Shown: in pieces, positions 27,383 to 35,750 of the stretch
Layout of the letters: each line of letters begins with the position of its first letter
Position numbering within the stretch: the first letter of the stretch is position 1
From: a virus
DNA: 64,000 nt
IMG/VR virus record: IMGVR_UViG_3300036792_000267
Span: 87,378-151,377 of that record
Strand: one strand, 5' to 3'
Made by a program: the position numbers and the translations under genes
Notes under the pieces: model-generated
Databases searched by the model: none
Told to the model about the DNA's origin: nothing
The model's input: only the letters and a program-made list of their open reading frames with translations

Positions 27383-27663
27383 CTGACTTCTCCGCACTGG
27401 ACCGCGCCGACGACTTCGTGTATGCGGTGGGCCGTTGGATCGGCAACCGCGCCGCTGCCGTCGGCCTGGGTGCGTGGAACACCGCGCCCGAGCACGCGCC
27501 GCAGCGTGCCCGGGCTGCGCGCCTGATGGACCGCGCCGCCCTTCGCGTCGGCGCCGAGGTGCGCCGCCTGGAGGAGCGCGGCGGCACTGACCACCGTGAC
27601 TCCATCGCCCACCTGCACAAGCGCAACCAGGCGCGGGACCTGGCGTCCCGCGCCGCCCGTTAG
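27379..27663 (+). CDS. Unknown helical protein
   Basis: The 94-residue product is Arg/Ala-rich and helical, with GRWIGNRAAAVGLGAWN and HRDSIAHLHKRNQARDL. The GTG start overlaps the preceding stop. No family is recognised. Confidence 0.6.
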   Translation: MTDFSALDRADDFVYAVGRWIGNRAAAVGLGAWNTAPEHAPQRARAARLMDRAALRVGAEVRRLEERGGTDHRDSIAHLHKRNQARDLASRAAR

Positions 27664-27671
27664 GAGAAACC

Positions 27672-27851
27672 GTGACCGGACTCATTGTCGCCATTATCGT
27701 CATCGCCCTGGTCGTCCACCTGACTGGCGGGCTGTTCCACCATGCCCGCTACCGCCGCGGCGGGCACCGCCTCAACATCGGCTGGTCGCTGCGGCGCGGG
27801 TGGTGGGCGGACACCCGCATCTTCGGCGGCAGCTACTACCACCGCCTGTAG
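27672..27851 (+). CDS. Small single-span membrane protein
   Basis: The 59-residue product has one N-terminal membrane helix (LIVAIIVIALVVHLTGGLF) and a basic, aromatic cytosolic part (RRGWWADTRIFGGSYYHRL). GTG start after AGGAG. Function unknown. Confidence 0.65.
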   Translation: MTGLIVAIIVIALVVHLTGGLFHHARYRRGGHRLNIGWSLRRGWWADTRIFGGSYYHRL

Positions 27852-27863
27852 GAGGCACGGGCC

Positions 27864-28031
27864 ATGCCAGTCACTGACGAGGACATCGCCTCGCTGCTTT
27901 GCGACGCGGTCGCCATCATCGACAACGTGCTGCCTGTTACCGGCAGCCCCGAACTCACCATTGAGGACACCCTGAACATGCGCGCTGCCGCCCTTCCCGT
28001 GGTACTGACCACGCTGCTGGGCCGGCAGTAG
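27864..28031 (+). CDS. Unknown small protein
   Basis: The 55-residue product is acidic and mixed hydrophobic (ASLLCDAVAIIDNVL). ATG after TAGGAGGCAC. No family is recognised. Confidence 0.6.
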   Translation: MPVTDEDIASLLCDAVAIIDNVLPVTGSPELTIEDTLNMRAAALPVVLTTLLGRQ

Positions 28032-28033
28032 CC

Positions 28034-28240
28034 ATGCAGGCCCTGCGAGCCGTAGCCGTCACCCTGCTGTCGATGCTGGCAGCGGCGCTGGCGGCTACAG
28101 CCGTCTTCGCGGTCGCTGACCGCTCCTGGTACGCGGCGGTGGCTTACGGGATCGACGCTCTTGCCGCCGCCCTGGCGGTGGCGCTGCTGTTCCGTGCCTA
28201 CGTGCGGCACTCACCACGACACAAGGGAAGGCACGAATGA
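28034..28240 (+). CDS. Small membrane protein, two helices
   Basis: The 68-residue product has two hydrophobic segments (VTLLSMLAAALAATAVFAV and AVAYGIDALAAALAVALLF) and a basic His/Arg tail. It begins right after the previous stop and overlaps the next start. Confidence 0.65.
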   Translation: MQALRAVAVTLLSMLAAALAATAVFAVADRSWYAAVAYGIDALAAALAVALLFRAYVRHSPRHKGRHE

Positions 28241-28623
28241 GCATCATCGGTTACGTCCGCTGGCGGCGGAGTCCGGCGGGGCGCGAGGCCTACCGCGCCT
28301 ACGCGCAGGGCCGCAAGGCTGTCGACCAGGCGGCCAGGACCGCGGGGTTCTGGGCCCGGAAGCGCGAGGCGCGCGCGTACCGTCGCGAGCACCCGCCTTA
28401 CAACTCCCGCAGGGCCCGCCAGGCGCGGGCTGACGCGGCGCTCCGCCGGGCGCGCGAGGCCCCGCTCATGGTGCCGTCGCAGGTCACCGACCAGTGGTCC
28501 GACGGGCGCCAGCGGGTGACCGACTACGACACCCGCACCGGGCGCAAGATCCGCGTGCACACGACCCGCAGCCGCGCCAGGGACGCTGACGGCATGCGGC
28601 CGAGGCAGCACCGCACCCGCTAG
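28237..28623 (+). CDS. Highly basic protein
   Basis: The 128-residue product has many Arg and Lys throughout (YNSRRARQARADAALRRARE), suggesting nucleic-acid binding. It lies at the end of the run of small membrane-protein genes and just before promoter P2. No family is recognised. Confidence 0.65.
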   Translation: MSIIGYVRWRRSPAGREAYRAYAQGRKAVDQAARTAGFWARKREARAYRREHPPYNSRRARQARADAALRRAREAPLMVPSQVTDQWSDGRQRVTDYDTRTGRKIRVHTTRSRARDADGMRPRQHRTR

Positions 28624-28640
28624 GGATAGACTTTCATTAC

Positions 28641-28669
28641 TTTACTCAAGACAAGCCAACGGGTAGAGT
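28641..28669 (+). promoter_or_regulatory. Promoter P2 (leaderless)
   Basis: TTTACT-N17-TAGAGT with a degenerate palindrome (TTACTCAAGACAAG). The HNH start codon is only 8 nt after the -10 and has no ribosome site, so the transcript should be leaderless. Confidence 0.65.
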
Positions 28670-28676
28670 GAGAGCT

Positions 28677-29294
28677 ATGGCAACCGCGACCGCACCGGGC
28701 TACCGGACCAGCTACACCGTCAAGGCGCGCTCGCGTGCCGGAGAGCACGAGTTTCTTTCGTGCTCCCTTGTGGCATCTCGTGTCCTGGCTGTGGCTATTC
28801 CGCTGACGCAAGGCAAGACAGCGTTCATCGACCCTGAAGATGCCGCCCTGGTAGGTGTGTATGGCTGGGCTGCTCAGCGTCGTGAGAACAACCTCTGGTA
28901 CGCCATCGCTTACGTCCGGGGAAGTGCCGCGAACGGCGGGACCGCGCGCTACGTCTACATGCACGCGCTGGTCAGCGGTGCGAGCCGGCCGGATCACATT
29001 GACCGTAACGGCTTGAACAACACCAAGATCAATTTGCGTGTCGCCAACGGCGCGCAGAACAACGCCAACCAGGGCAAGCGGCAGGGCTGCTCCTCCCGGT
29101 TCAAGGGCGTGACCTACGTCGCGCGGACCGGCAAGTGGGCAGCCCAGCTGCACAGCGGCGGGCGCAAGCACCATCTCGGTTACTTCACTGAGGAAGAGGA
29201 GGCTGCTCGTGTCTACGATGACGCTGCCGTCCAGAAGTTCGGTGAGTTCGCGGCAACAAACGCCATGCTTGGCCTGCTCCCCGAGGAAGGCTGA
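28677..29294 (+). CDS. HNH-AP2 homing endonuclease
   Basis: The 205-residue product has an HNH core at about residues 95-130 (YMHALVSGA, DHIDRNGLNNTKINLRV, QNNANQG). An AP2-type DNA-binding domain follows (about 140-195: SRFKGVTYVARTGKWAAQL, HHLGYFTEEEEAARVYDDAA). This pairing is typical of free-standing phage homing nucleases. Codon use is visibly less GC-biased than its neighbours, a sign of separate origin. An upstream in-frame GTG at 28668 lies within the promoter and is less likely. Confidence 0.9.
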   Translation: MATATAPGYRTSYTVKARSRAGEHEFLSCSLVASRVLAVAIPLTQGKTAFIDPEDAALVGVYGWAAQRRENNLWYAIAYVRGSAANGGTARYVYMHALVSGASRPDHIDRNGLNNTKINLRVANGAQNNANQGKRQGCSSRFKGVTYVARTGKWAAQLHSGGRKHHLGYFTEEEEAARVYDDAAVQKFGEFAATNAMLGLLPEEG

Positions 29295-29298
29295 GCCT

Positions 29299-30231
29299 GT
29301 GGAGGGAACGACCCACGCGGCCACCGGGCTGCTGCTGGGGGCGGGCATCGGCCTGCTGACCACCGGCCCCCTGCGCGGCACCGGCACGGTCCACGACCTG
29401 GCCATAGCGCACGCTGTCGGCCGTGACCTGCTGTTCGGCGCGGTGACCGCGGGCATGGCCCTGCTGCCCGACGCCGACCACCCGGACGCCACGTTTGCCT
29501 ACTCGGCTGGCGCGGTGAGCCACGGCATCAGCCACCTGGTGGCAGTCGCCTTCGGCGGGCACCGGCAGGGCATGCACTCGCTGGTCGGCATCGCGTTCTG
29601 GTCGGCCGCCGCCGAGGCGTGCGCCGTGTGGTGGCCCAACCGCTGGGCGCTCGGCTTCCTGGCCGCGTTCATCGCCATCTGCGTGGTCGCCGGCCTGAAG
29701 GCAACCGGGTTCATGCGCCACGGCGGGCGCGGCCACAGGTCGCGCGGCGGCGGGCTGCGCCGCGCGCTCGCCGGGTGCGGCATCGCCGCCCTGGCGGTCA
29801 CCTACGCCCGCGCTGACCTGTGGTGGCTGGTGGCGCTGGGCATGGCGCTGCATATCCTCGAAGACGAGTTCACCGGCCACGGCTGCGCGCTGCTGTGGCC
29901 CATCTCGCGTAAGCGGTTCGGCGGTGACGGCAGGCAGCCGGCGGGCAGCCGCCGCGCTCTCGCCCGCAAGCCCCGGTCCGGTTACAGCGAGGCCCGTGAC
30001 CGCGCGCTCCGCCCGGTTGCCGCGTCCCCTGCCCGTAAGCCCCGGCTGGCTGCGGTCAAGCCGACGTGCCCCGCGTGCTGGATGGGCGAGTGCAGCGAGT
30101 GCAAGGACCGCGGGTGCGGCTGCCCTGAGCAGGGACCGGACGTGCACCAGCTGCGGCCGAAGCGCCGTGCGGCAGTGCCCGCGACGGCTGAGCCGCTACC
30201 GCCGCCGGAGGAAGATATTCCCCCCTATTAG
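29299..30231 (+). CDS. YdjM/DUF457-like membrane metal-dependent hydrolase
   Basis: The 310-residue product shows the family motifs: THAATGLLLGAGIG at the N-terminus, LLPDADHPD, GHRQGMHSLVG and ILEDEFTGHGC, plus several membrane helices in residues 1-185. The polar tail has a Cys-rich stretch (CPACWMGECSECKDRGCGCP) not typical of the family. YdjM-like proteins are membrane proteins of uncertain activity; one is induced by DNA damage in E. coli. The GTG start lies just after the HNH gene. Confidence 0.75.
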   Translation: MEGTTHAATGLLLGAGIGLLTTGPLRGTGTVHDLAIAHAVGRDLLFGAVTAGMALLPDADHPDATFAYSAGAVSHGISHLVAVAFGGHRQGMHSLVGIAFWSAAAEACAVWWPNRWALGFLAAFIAICVVAGLKATGFMRHGGRGHRSRGGGLRRALAGCGIAALAVTYARADLWWLVALGMALHILEDEFTGHGCALLWPISRKRFGGDGRQPAGSRRALARKPRSGYSEARDRALRPVAASPARKPRLAAVKPTCPACWMGECSECKDRGCGCPEQGPDVHQLRPKRRAAVPATAEPLPPPEEDIPPY

Positions 30232-30232
30232 C

Positions 30233-30261
30233 TTGACTGGAGTCAAGCGCTCACGTATGCT
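30233..30261 (+). promoter_or_regulatory. Promoter P3
   Basis: TTGACT-N17-TATGCT; perfect palindrome GCTTGACTGGAGTCAAGC. Starts at the stop of the YdjM-like gene and drives the gene at 30296. Confidence 0.85.
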
Positions 30262-30295
30262 GGCAAGCACAGGCAACCGAGTGAAGGGCAGGCAC

Positions 30296-30520
30296 GTGAA
30301 GATCTTCCACCTGGAGCGCGAGGGTGTGCACTACGACGAGGCTGTGGGGTTCGTGGTCATTGCCCGTGACCTGGACCAGGCACGCGAGTACGCGTGCGGT
30401 CAGGCGGGCGACGAGGGCGCGAACGCCTGGTACCGGCCGGACGTCAAAGTCGCGGTCATCGGCCGGTCCGCAGCCGGCGAGCAGGCCCGGGTTGTCTTGC
30501 GGGACTTCCACGCGGGCTAA
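30296..30520 (+). CDS. Unknown small protein
   Basis: The 74-residue product starts at GTG directly after GAAGGGCAGGCAC. Mixed alpha/beta character (VVIARDLDQAREYACGQAGD). It is a single-gene unit bounded by P3 and a strong terminator. Confidence 0.75.
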   Translation: MKIFHLEREGVHYDEAVGFVVIARDLDQAREYACGQAGDEGANAWYRPDVKVAVIGRSAAGEQARVVLRDFHAG

Positions 30521-30530
30521 CCCCTGAGCG

Positions 30531-30576
30531 AGCGGGCGCCTGCCTTCCACCCCGAGGACAGGCGCCCGCTCTTTTG
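30531..30576 (+). terminator. Rho-independent terminator
   Basis: 12-bp stem AGCGGGCGCCTG with its complement at 30559-30570, followed by CTTTT. Promoter P4 begins two bases later. Confidence 0.9.
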
Positions 30577-30577
30577 C

Positions 30578-30606
30578 TTGACCAGAGTCAAGCTGTAGCC
30601 TACGAT
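30578..30606 (+). promoter_or_regulatory. Promoter P4
   Basis: TTGACC-N17-TACGAT; palindrome CTTGACCAGAGTCAAG (one mismatch). Drives the gene at 30637. Confidence 0.85.
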
Positions 30607-30636
30607 GTAGCCAGAAGCCAACTGGAGGGCAGGCAC

Positions 30637-31416
30637 ATGGCAATGACACCAGAGCAGATGCAGCGCCTTGAGCGGGACGCCTCGCTCATGGCGGTCGCGC
30701 ACTCGCTGACCGCGGCCGAGCGGGTGCTGTTCCTCGGCAAGGTCGCGCGCCGGTACCCGCGCCTCCTGGGTGCGGACGTGGCCGACGTGCTCGATTTCAC
30801 CAACGACTACGACGAGTTCCTTGACCAGACCGAGCCGTTTTTCGAGCGGTTCGACGCGCAGATGCCGGACGTGCCGGGTGTCATCTTCGCGGCGCACGTC
30901 ATCATCGTGATGGGCTGGAAGCTGACCCCCGGCCGGGTGTGGTCCCTCCTGCAGCGCGCCGGCGCGGTCGACGCGCCGCGTTACCCCGAGGTCGAGGTGG
31001 GCCTGTGGGTGCACGAGCACGATCTTGGGGGAGGGCCGTGCACCGCCGACGCGAATGAAGCGCTGCTCAGGGCCCGCGCTGAGCAGGGCCTGCGCGCAGC
31101 AGGAATTTCCGAGAGTGAGATAACGGAGTTCCGTGAGTCGGTGCGCCTGCGGCCGGGCAGCCTGACCCTGCAGCTGGGACTGCAGTGGAACGTGGCCGAC
31201 ATCGCGAAGTGGGTGACCTTGGTGGACCGCTTCACCGAGATGCCGCGCAAGGTCTACGACCCTATCCATGACCTGGCGGTGGTGCTGCACTGGGCGTCCG
31301 CTGAGCCGGGTGACCCGGATGACCAGGCGCTGGCCAACCTCCGCTCGCACCTGGACATGCGCGCGCCCGAGACGATCGAGGCCAGCCTTAACTCGTTCTT
31401 CGGCAAGGAGGCCTGA
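30637..31416 (+). CDS. Unknown protein, 259 residues
   Basis: ATG after GAGGGCAGGCAC. The first 90 residues look helical (AERVLFLGKVARRYPRLL, VADVLDFTNDYDEFLDQ), and the C-terminal half is also helical. No catalytic motif or family is recognised. It heads the unit running to 32093. Confidence 0.7.
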   Translation: MAMTPEQMQRLERDASLMAVAHSLTAAERVLFLGKVARRYPRLLGADVADVLDFTNDYDEFLDQTEPFFERFDAQMPDVPGVIFAAHVIIVMGWKLTPGRVWSLLQRAGAVDAPRYPEVEVGLWVHEHDLGGGPCTADANEALLRARAEQGLRAAGISESEITEFRESVRLRPGSLTLQLGLQWNVADIAKWVTLVDRFTEMPRKVYDPIHDLAVVLHWASAEPGDPDDQALANLRSHLDMRAPETIEASLNSFFGKEA

Positions 31417-31417
31417 C

Positions 31418-31672
31418 ATGGAAGACAAGCAGCACAAGGGCCCGGGTCACGGCGACGTGGACCTCAGCCTGGCCGCCGTCACCCCGGACGGCGACCAGTA
31501 CTACCGCTCGTGGACGATTTGCGAGTGCTCGGGGCTGTACCAGCGCCTGGATACCATCCTGGGCCCGCCGCAGCAGGAGAGCGTGGTGCCCGCGGAGGTG
31601 GTGCGCGCTACCGCCGCGGCGGTGCTGGCCGTGCCGGGGGCTGTGCGTTTTCTCGGTACGGAGGGCAACTGA
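31418..31672 (+). CDS. Unknown small protein
   Basis: The 84-residue product contains the segment YYRSWTICECSGLYQRLD. It begins directly after the previous stop, second gene of the P4 unit. No family is recognised. Confidence 0.6.
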   Translation: MEDKQHKGPGHGDVDLSLAAVTPDGDQYYRSWTICECSGLYQRLDTILGPPQQESVVPAEVVRATAAAVLAVPGAVRFLGTEGN

Positions 31673-31673
31673 C

Positions 31674-32093
31674 GTGCACTGGATCAAGTTCACTACCTGC
31701 GAGATGGCCTACGGGCGCGACCACGGCTACCTGGTCATCCGCGAGGAGTCGGGGGTGCGGCTCGGCCGCTTCTCCATCGACGCCGGCGCCCGTAACCTGC
31801 ACGCCGTGGTCGCGCGGGAGGTGCTGGCGAGCGCCCTTGTCTTCCCGCTGGGCCGCGGGCCCGGCCGCCCTGGCGGTGACCCGGAGCTTGACGCCCTGGT
31901 GGCGTCGGCCAAGGTGTACGCCGAGCGGTTCGAGGCGGGGGAGAGCATGGTGGGCCCCGACTGGCGCGGCCGGGCCTGGCAGCATGATGACCAGGCAAAG
32001 CCGGACCCTAATGCCGGCCGCTGCCCTGGCCCCGGCGGGTGCCTCCCCGACGAGCCCTGCATCTACCGTGGCGACGACTGCGCGCCTCGCTGA
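31674..32093 (+). CDS. Unknown protein with Cys-rich tail
   Basis: The 139-residue product ends in a Cys/Pro-rich segment (GRCPGPGGCLPDEPCIY...DDC) that could bind metal. GTG start right after the previous stop. Last gene of the P4 unit. No family is recognised. Confidence 0.65.
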   Translation: MHWIKFTTCEMAYGRDHGYLVIREESGVRLGRFSIDAGARNLHAVVAREVLASALVFPLGRGPGRPGGDPELDALVASAKVYAERFEAGESMVGPDWRGRAWQHDDQAKPDPNAGRCPGPGGCLPDEPCIYRGDDCAPR

Positions 32094-32111
32094 GCGGAAT
32101 AGTTCTTCTGC

Positions 32112-32140
32112 TTGACTCCAGTCAAGACAATGGGTAACCT
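32112..32140 (+). promoter_or_regulatory. Promoter P5
   Basis: TTGACT-N17-TAACCT; perfect palindrome CTTGACTCCAGTCAAG. Drives the gene at 32176. Confidence 0.85.
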
Positions 32141-32175
32141 GGTGCCGTAAGCACTACTGAAGGGCAGGCACCCCG

Positions 32176-32679
32176 ATGACTGAGATCGAGACGCTTTCCG
32201 AGGACGCCATCGTCGTCCTGGCCGCGCTGCGCGACGCGTCCACCATCCGCCGCGAGCCGACCGCCGCGCACCCGAGCGGCTACCAGCGCTTTTTCACCGT
32301 CACCAACCTGGTGTCCGACGGGCTGCTATTCGGCGGGGACCTGCGCAACATGCGCGGCATCGCCGCCCTGGACAAGACCGCGCGCGGTCTCTACAAGAAG
32401 GGCCTGGTGCACGCGCAGACCTTGCACACGCGCCGCTACTACGCGCTGACCGACGCCGGGGAGGCGCTGCTGGCCAGGATCGAGAAGGAGGCCGGCGTTG
32501 ACGGCCTGGTGGCCGCGGAGATCGAGCACCGCAAGGCCCGTGCCGAGGCCGAGGCCGCGCAGGCCCGTGCCCGCGACGCCATGGAGGCGCTGAGGCTGGC
32601 CCGCAAGGCGGCCGGAGCGCGCTATTCGCTGGAGTCGCTGTTGGACGCGCGCCGCGAGCACCCGCTGAGCAGGAGGTAA
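32176..32679 (+). CDS. Winged-helix regulator with coiled-coil tail
   Basis: The 167-residue product has, at residues about 5-100, a winged helix (AIVVLAALRDAS, LDKTARGLYKKGLVHAQ, RRYYALTDAGEALL), followed by an Ala/Arg/Glu coiled coil. This matches PadR- or MarR-type DNA-binding proteins. It starts after GAAGGGCAGGCACCCCG. It could be a candidate regulator of the promoter family, but nothing links it directly. Confidence 0.7.
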   Translation: MTEIETLSEDAIVVLAALRDASTIRREPTAAHPSGYQRFFTVTNLVSDGLLFGGDLRNMRGIAALDKTARGLYKKGLVHAQTLHTRRYYALTDAGEALLARIEKEAGVDGLVAAEIEHRKARAEAEAAQARARDAMEALRLARKAAGARYSLESLLDARREHPLSRR

Positions 32680-32683
32680 GACG

Positions 32684-33361
32684 ATGCCTAAGCAGTACGA
32701 GGACTACACCACCGGCCCGGACGGCGACGAGCACCACCCGGCTTTCGGCCTGGTCGCCCTTCACCGGATCAGCGCCAGCCCTGGCGCGGACCTGTTCCAG
32801 TCGGACGTCCGGCACCCGGAGTACATGCGGGTCACGGTTCACGAGGCCACTCGCAAGCGCGACGGGTACCGCGACTGGGTGCACCCGGAGCGGGTGGTCT
32901 GCGAGATCAGCCTTTCGATGGCGCAGTTCGCATCGTTCGTGGCCAGCACCGGCCAGGGCAGCGGGGTCCCGTGCACGATCGAGTGGACCACCGCCGGCAC
33001 GCACGAGCCGGGAGACCGGCCGGGGCTTCTGCCGGCACCGCGGCTCTCGCTCACCCATGACGAGGTGCGGGCGGCGGCGCACGAGGCGTTCAGGGGCATC
33101 AAGGCGGCCGAGTCGGCGTACTGGAACGCGGTGGACAACAAGGCACCGGCTGCGGAGCGCAAGCAGCTCCGGGCGAAGCTGAGTGCCGCGATCCGCAACG
33201 CCGAGCCGAACGTGGAGTACGCGGCCAAGACGCTGGACGAGCACGCCGGGGCCGTGGTGGAGCAGTCCCGCACCGACGTTGAGACCATGGTCTTTGAGGC
33301 GGCTAAGCGGGCTGGCATCGAGCCGGAGGCGATCGTCCGCGCCATCACCGATGGGTCGTGA
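32684..33361 (+). CDS. Unknown protein, 225 residues
   Basis: The N-terminal half is beta-rich (RVTVHEATRKRDGYRDWVHP) and the C-terminal half helical (DEVRAAAHEAFRGIKAAESAYW). The start lies just after AGGAGG. The layout resembles actinophage proteins of unknown function. No catalytic motif is visible. Confidence 0.65.
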   Translation: MPKQYEDYTTGPDGDEHHPAFGLVALHRISASPGADLFQSDVRHPEYMRVTVHEATRKRDGYRDWVHPERVVCEISLSMAQFASFVASTGQGSGVPCTIEWTTAGTHEPGDRPGLLPAPRLSLTHDEVRAAAHEAFRGIKAAESAYWNAVDNKAPAAERKQLRAKLSAAIRNAEPNVEYAAKTLDEHAGAVVEQSRTDVETMVFEAAKRAGIEPEAIVRAITDGS

Positions 33362-33665
33362 CACCGTGAAGTGGCCCTGGCGTAAGCTCGCACCCCGGCT
33401 GCCTGCCCGGAGGTGGTTCGCGGACGATGACGGCACCTTCTACCGCAACTGCCCGCTCATCGACGCTGAGCGGGACGAGGTGATGGCGTGGCCGCTGCTC
33501 ACGCCGGGCAAGTTCGGGGCCTTGGAGGCCGAGTGGCGCGAGACGTTCAAGGCTGGCGTGCAGCGTAAGGCTGCGCTTGACCCTGGTGACGTGGTGGTCA
33601 CCCCCGCGCCGTTCCGCGAGGCGTATCCGCATCACCCGGGCTTGTGGGTGCTTGACGATGACTGA
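33351..33665 (+). CDS. Unknown protein
   Basis: About 104 residues, containing RWFADDDGTFYRNCPLIDAERDEV. The start is uncertain: ATG 33351 or GTG 33366, neither with a clear ribosome site. It overlaps the next gene (ATGACTGA). Confidence 0.55.
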   Translation: MGRDTVKWPWRKLAPRLPARRWFADDDGTFYRNCPLIDAERDEVMAWPLLTPGKFGALEAEWRETFKAGVQRKAALDPGDVVVTPAPFREAYPHHPGLWVLDDD

Positions 33666-34119
33666 CCGGGTTACGCGGGTGTACCGCCTGGACATTCAAT
33701 ATCCCGAGGGGAGCGACGCCCCCGGGTGGGTGCCCGCGTGCTGGCCTGAGTTCCTGGCGAACATCAAGGACAAGGCGCAGCGCCGTGCGTTGCGCCGCCG
33801 CGGGTTCCGCTGGCCGCGCGAGCACCTGTACCTGTCGGCGTCGGGCGCGTGGTCGCGTGCCTGGCTGCTCATGTCGTTCGGCGCGGAGGTCTACGTGGAG
33901 GCGTCCGACCCGGTGACCTGGCCCGAGTGGCAGGACTCCAGCGCCAACGGGCGCGGCTGGGAGAGCGGCAGCACGGCGGCGCGCTGGGCGCCTCCGGAGC
34001 CGGAGGTAAGCGCAGCGGATGTCTTCCGCGAGCAGGCCGCCGGCTTCTGGGCTGCTTACTTCGAGGGCAAGGGGCCACCAGCCGACCGGGGGGCACTACA
34101 AGCTGAGGGAGAATCCTGA
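33658..34119 (+). CDS. Unknown protein, 153 residues
   Basis: Starts inside the end of the previous gene and ends in a TGATG overlap with the next. It is Trp-rich (GWVPACWPEFLANIKDK, SGAWSRAWLLMSFG). No family is recognised; the tight packing supports co-translation. Confidence 0.6.
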   Translation: MTDRVTRVYRLDIQYPEGSDAPGWVPACWPEFLANIKDKAQRRALRRRGFRWPREHLYLSASGAWSRAWLLMSFGAEVYVEASDPVTWPEWQDSSANGRGWESGSTAARWAPPEPEVSAADVFREQAAGFWAAYFEGKGPPADRGALQAEGES

Positions 34120-34454
34120 TGTTCCGGAGGAAGACGGCACCTGAGCCGGAGCGCAGCCCGCACCCGGACCCGCGTGTTGAGGCGCAGCTGCAGCACGTCC
34201 TGGCCTTGTACGCCTCAGCTCACCGGACTGAGGAACGCCTGGCGGACATCGCGGCGGAGCAGAAACTGCTTGACCAGAAAGCCCGTGCCTATGCCGACGA
34301 GCCTGGCACGTCGAAGCGACTGGCGGAGCAGTCAGGCCGGCTGCGTGCCGAGCGCGCGGAGCTGGAGGCGTTCATCGGCCAGGTGCACGAGGACATTACT
34401 TCCCGGCTGGTGAGCCTGGGGAACGACGCCCTGTACCTGCACGCGGCATCGTGA
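34119..34454 (+). CDS. Coiled-coil protein
   Basis: The 111-residue product is mostly coiled coil (EERLADIAAEQKLLDQKARAY, SGRLRAERAELEAFIGQ). Last gene of the P5 unit. Likely an oligomer; function unknown. Confidence 0.65.
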   Translation: MFRRKTAPEPERSPHPDPRVEAQLQHVLALYASAHRTEERLADIAAEQKLLDQKARAYADEPGTSKRLAEQSGRLRAERAELEAFIGQVHEDITSRLVSLGNDALYLHAAS

Positions 34455-34467
34455 GTTAGTTATTTGC

Positions 34468-34496
34468 TTGACTGTAGTCAAGACACCCCGTAGACT
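34468..34496 (+). promoter_or_regulatory. Promoter P6
   Basis: TTGACT-N17-TAGACT; palindrome CTTGACTGTAGTCAAG. Drives the gene at 34530. Confidence 0.85.
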
Positions 34497-34529
34497 GGTG
34501 CTGTAACCAACCGAAGGGCAGGCACCCCG

Positions 34530-34832
34530 ATGACCGAGAACACCGCCGCTGACATGGCGCAGCTCCGCGAGCACGTGATTGAGGCCCGCGAGTCCGCGCA
34601 GTTCCTGGCGGTCGCGTACGGCGACAGCGGGAGCGAAACGGGCGCGGCGAACGTCGAGGGCCAGGTGAAGGCCTATAACGACGTGCTGCGCATGATCGAC
34701 CGTTACGTGCTGCAGCCGGGCGAGCGCCGCGCGGCCAACGGCGTCGTCATCGGCTCGGGCGCGCGCCCGGACATCCCGCGCTTCGGCGCCGACGAGACCG
34801 ACAACGACTACCCGCCAGAGGCTCCGGAATGA
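34530..34832 (+). CDS. Unknown small protein
   Basis: The 100-residue product has a helical N-terminus (MAQLREHVIEARESAQFLAV) and an acidic C-terminus. It starts after GAAGGGCAGGCACCCCG. Overlaps the next start. No family is recognised. Confidence 0.7.
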   Translation: MTENTAADMAQLREHVIEARESAQFLAVAYGDSGSETGAANVEGQVKAYNDVLRMIDRYVLQPGERRAANGVVIGSGARPDIPRFGADETDNDYPPEAPE

Positions 34833-35104
34833 GCGGCGTCTCGGTTCAGGTGGGCCCGCGGTCGGTCGGCGAGCGCTGTGCGGCCTGGGGACTGGCAATC
34901 GCGCGGGACAGGTTCATGACCGTCCTGGTGGTTGCCGCTGTCGTGTTCGAGGCTGTTCTGGTCACGGTCATCATGCTGGCCAATGCTGCGGCGCGCGACT
35001 CCGGGCCCGCGGTCTTCACCCCGCCGACGGCGTTCTGCCCGGCAGGCCAGTACGTAACAAGTATCAGCGCGTCCGGGTGGCCGGTCTGCGTTCCCGGCCA
35101 CTAG
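34829..35104 (+). CDS. Single-span membrane protein
   Basis: The 91-residue product has one long membrane helix (MTVLVVAAVVFEAVLVTVIM). Its outer domain has two cysteines (FCPAGQYVTSISASGWPVCV) that may form a disulfide. Second gene of the P6 unit. Confidence 0.65.
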   Translation: MSGVSVQVGPRSVGERCAAWGLAIARDRFMTVLVVAAVVFEAVLVTVIMLANAAARDSGPAVFTPPTAFCPAGQYVTSISASGWPVCVPGH

Positions 35105-35116
35105 AAGGGCAGGCGC

Positions 35117-35335
35117 ATGGCACTGAACGACGAGGATCTGCTGAAGCTCGTGAGTGAGCTGAACAGCGACTACAACGAGGACGTCGGCGAGTTCGGCGGT
35201 TACGTGACGTACAGCATCGACGCCGGCGTGCTCACGGTGAAGGCCCAGATGGCCACCGACGCGGACGGCCAGCAGCCCCTGGAGGCTACGGAGCGGTCCT
35301 GGCGGCTGGTTCCCGTACGTCCGGGTGGCGAGTGA
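35117..35335 (+). CDS. Unknown acidic protein
   Basis: The 72-residue product starts after GAAGGGCAGGCGC without a nearby promoter, so the conserved block is used within operons too. Acidic alpha/beta character. No family is recognised. Confidence 0.65.
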   Translation: MALNDEDLLKLVSELNSDYNEDVGEFGGYVTYSIDAGVLTVKAQMATDADGQQPLEATERSWRLVPVRPGGE

Positions 35336-35336
35336 A

Positions 35337-35750
35337 ATGCTGAAGATCACCTTCGCCCTTGACCAGGAGAATGACGGCATTGAGATCAGGCACGACGGCA
35401 GGCAGGTCTTCTGGGACAACGCGCCGGACGGCTGGACCTCGTACTTCCAGGTCATGCCGTGCGGCGTGCCCGTGCTGCTGGACTACGACAACGGCGACCC
35501 CCGCGAGCCGGACGACCGCGACTACCCGCAAGGCGAGGGCACTGACTCGCGCCTCAAGCGCTGGCTGGTCGACAACGGCACCGACCCGCGTATCCGCGAG
35601 ATCGAGTACGACGAGGACGACCAGCCGCTCACCGCGGCTGAGGACGTCACCATGTCTGGCGCGGACCTGCATTCCCTGCTGCTTCAGGTGGCCGAGCGGA
35701 TGTACTGGTACGGCGCGGATGACGTCGTTGAGCGGCACGGCATCCGGTGA
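35337..35750 (+). CDS. Unknown acidic protein
   Basis: The 137-residue product is strongly acidic in the middle (DYDNGDPREPDDRDYPQGEG) with a helical C-terminus (LHSLLLQVAERMYWYGADDV). Overlaps the next gene by GTGA. No family is recognised. Strong acidity can indicate DNA mimicry, but that is speculation. Confidence 0.65.
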   Translation: MLKITFALDQENDGIEIRHDGRQVFWDNAPDGWTSYFQVMPCGVPVLLDYDNGDPREPDDRDYPQGEGTDSRLKRWLVDNGTDPRIREIEYDEDDQPLTAAEDVTMSGADLHSLLLQVAERMYWYGADDVVERHGIR

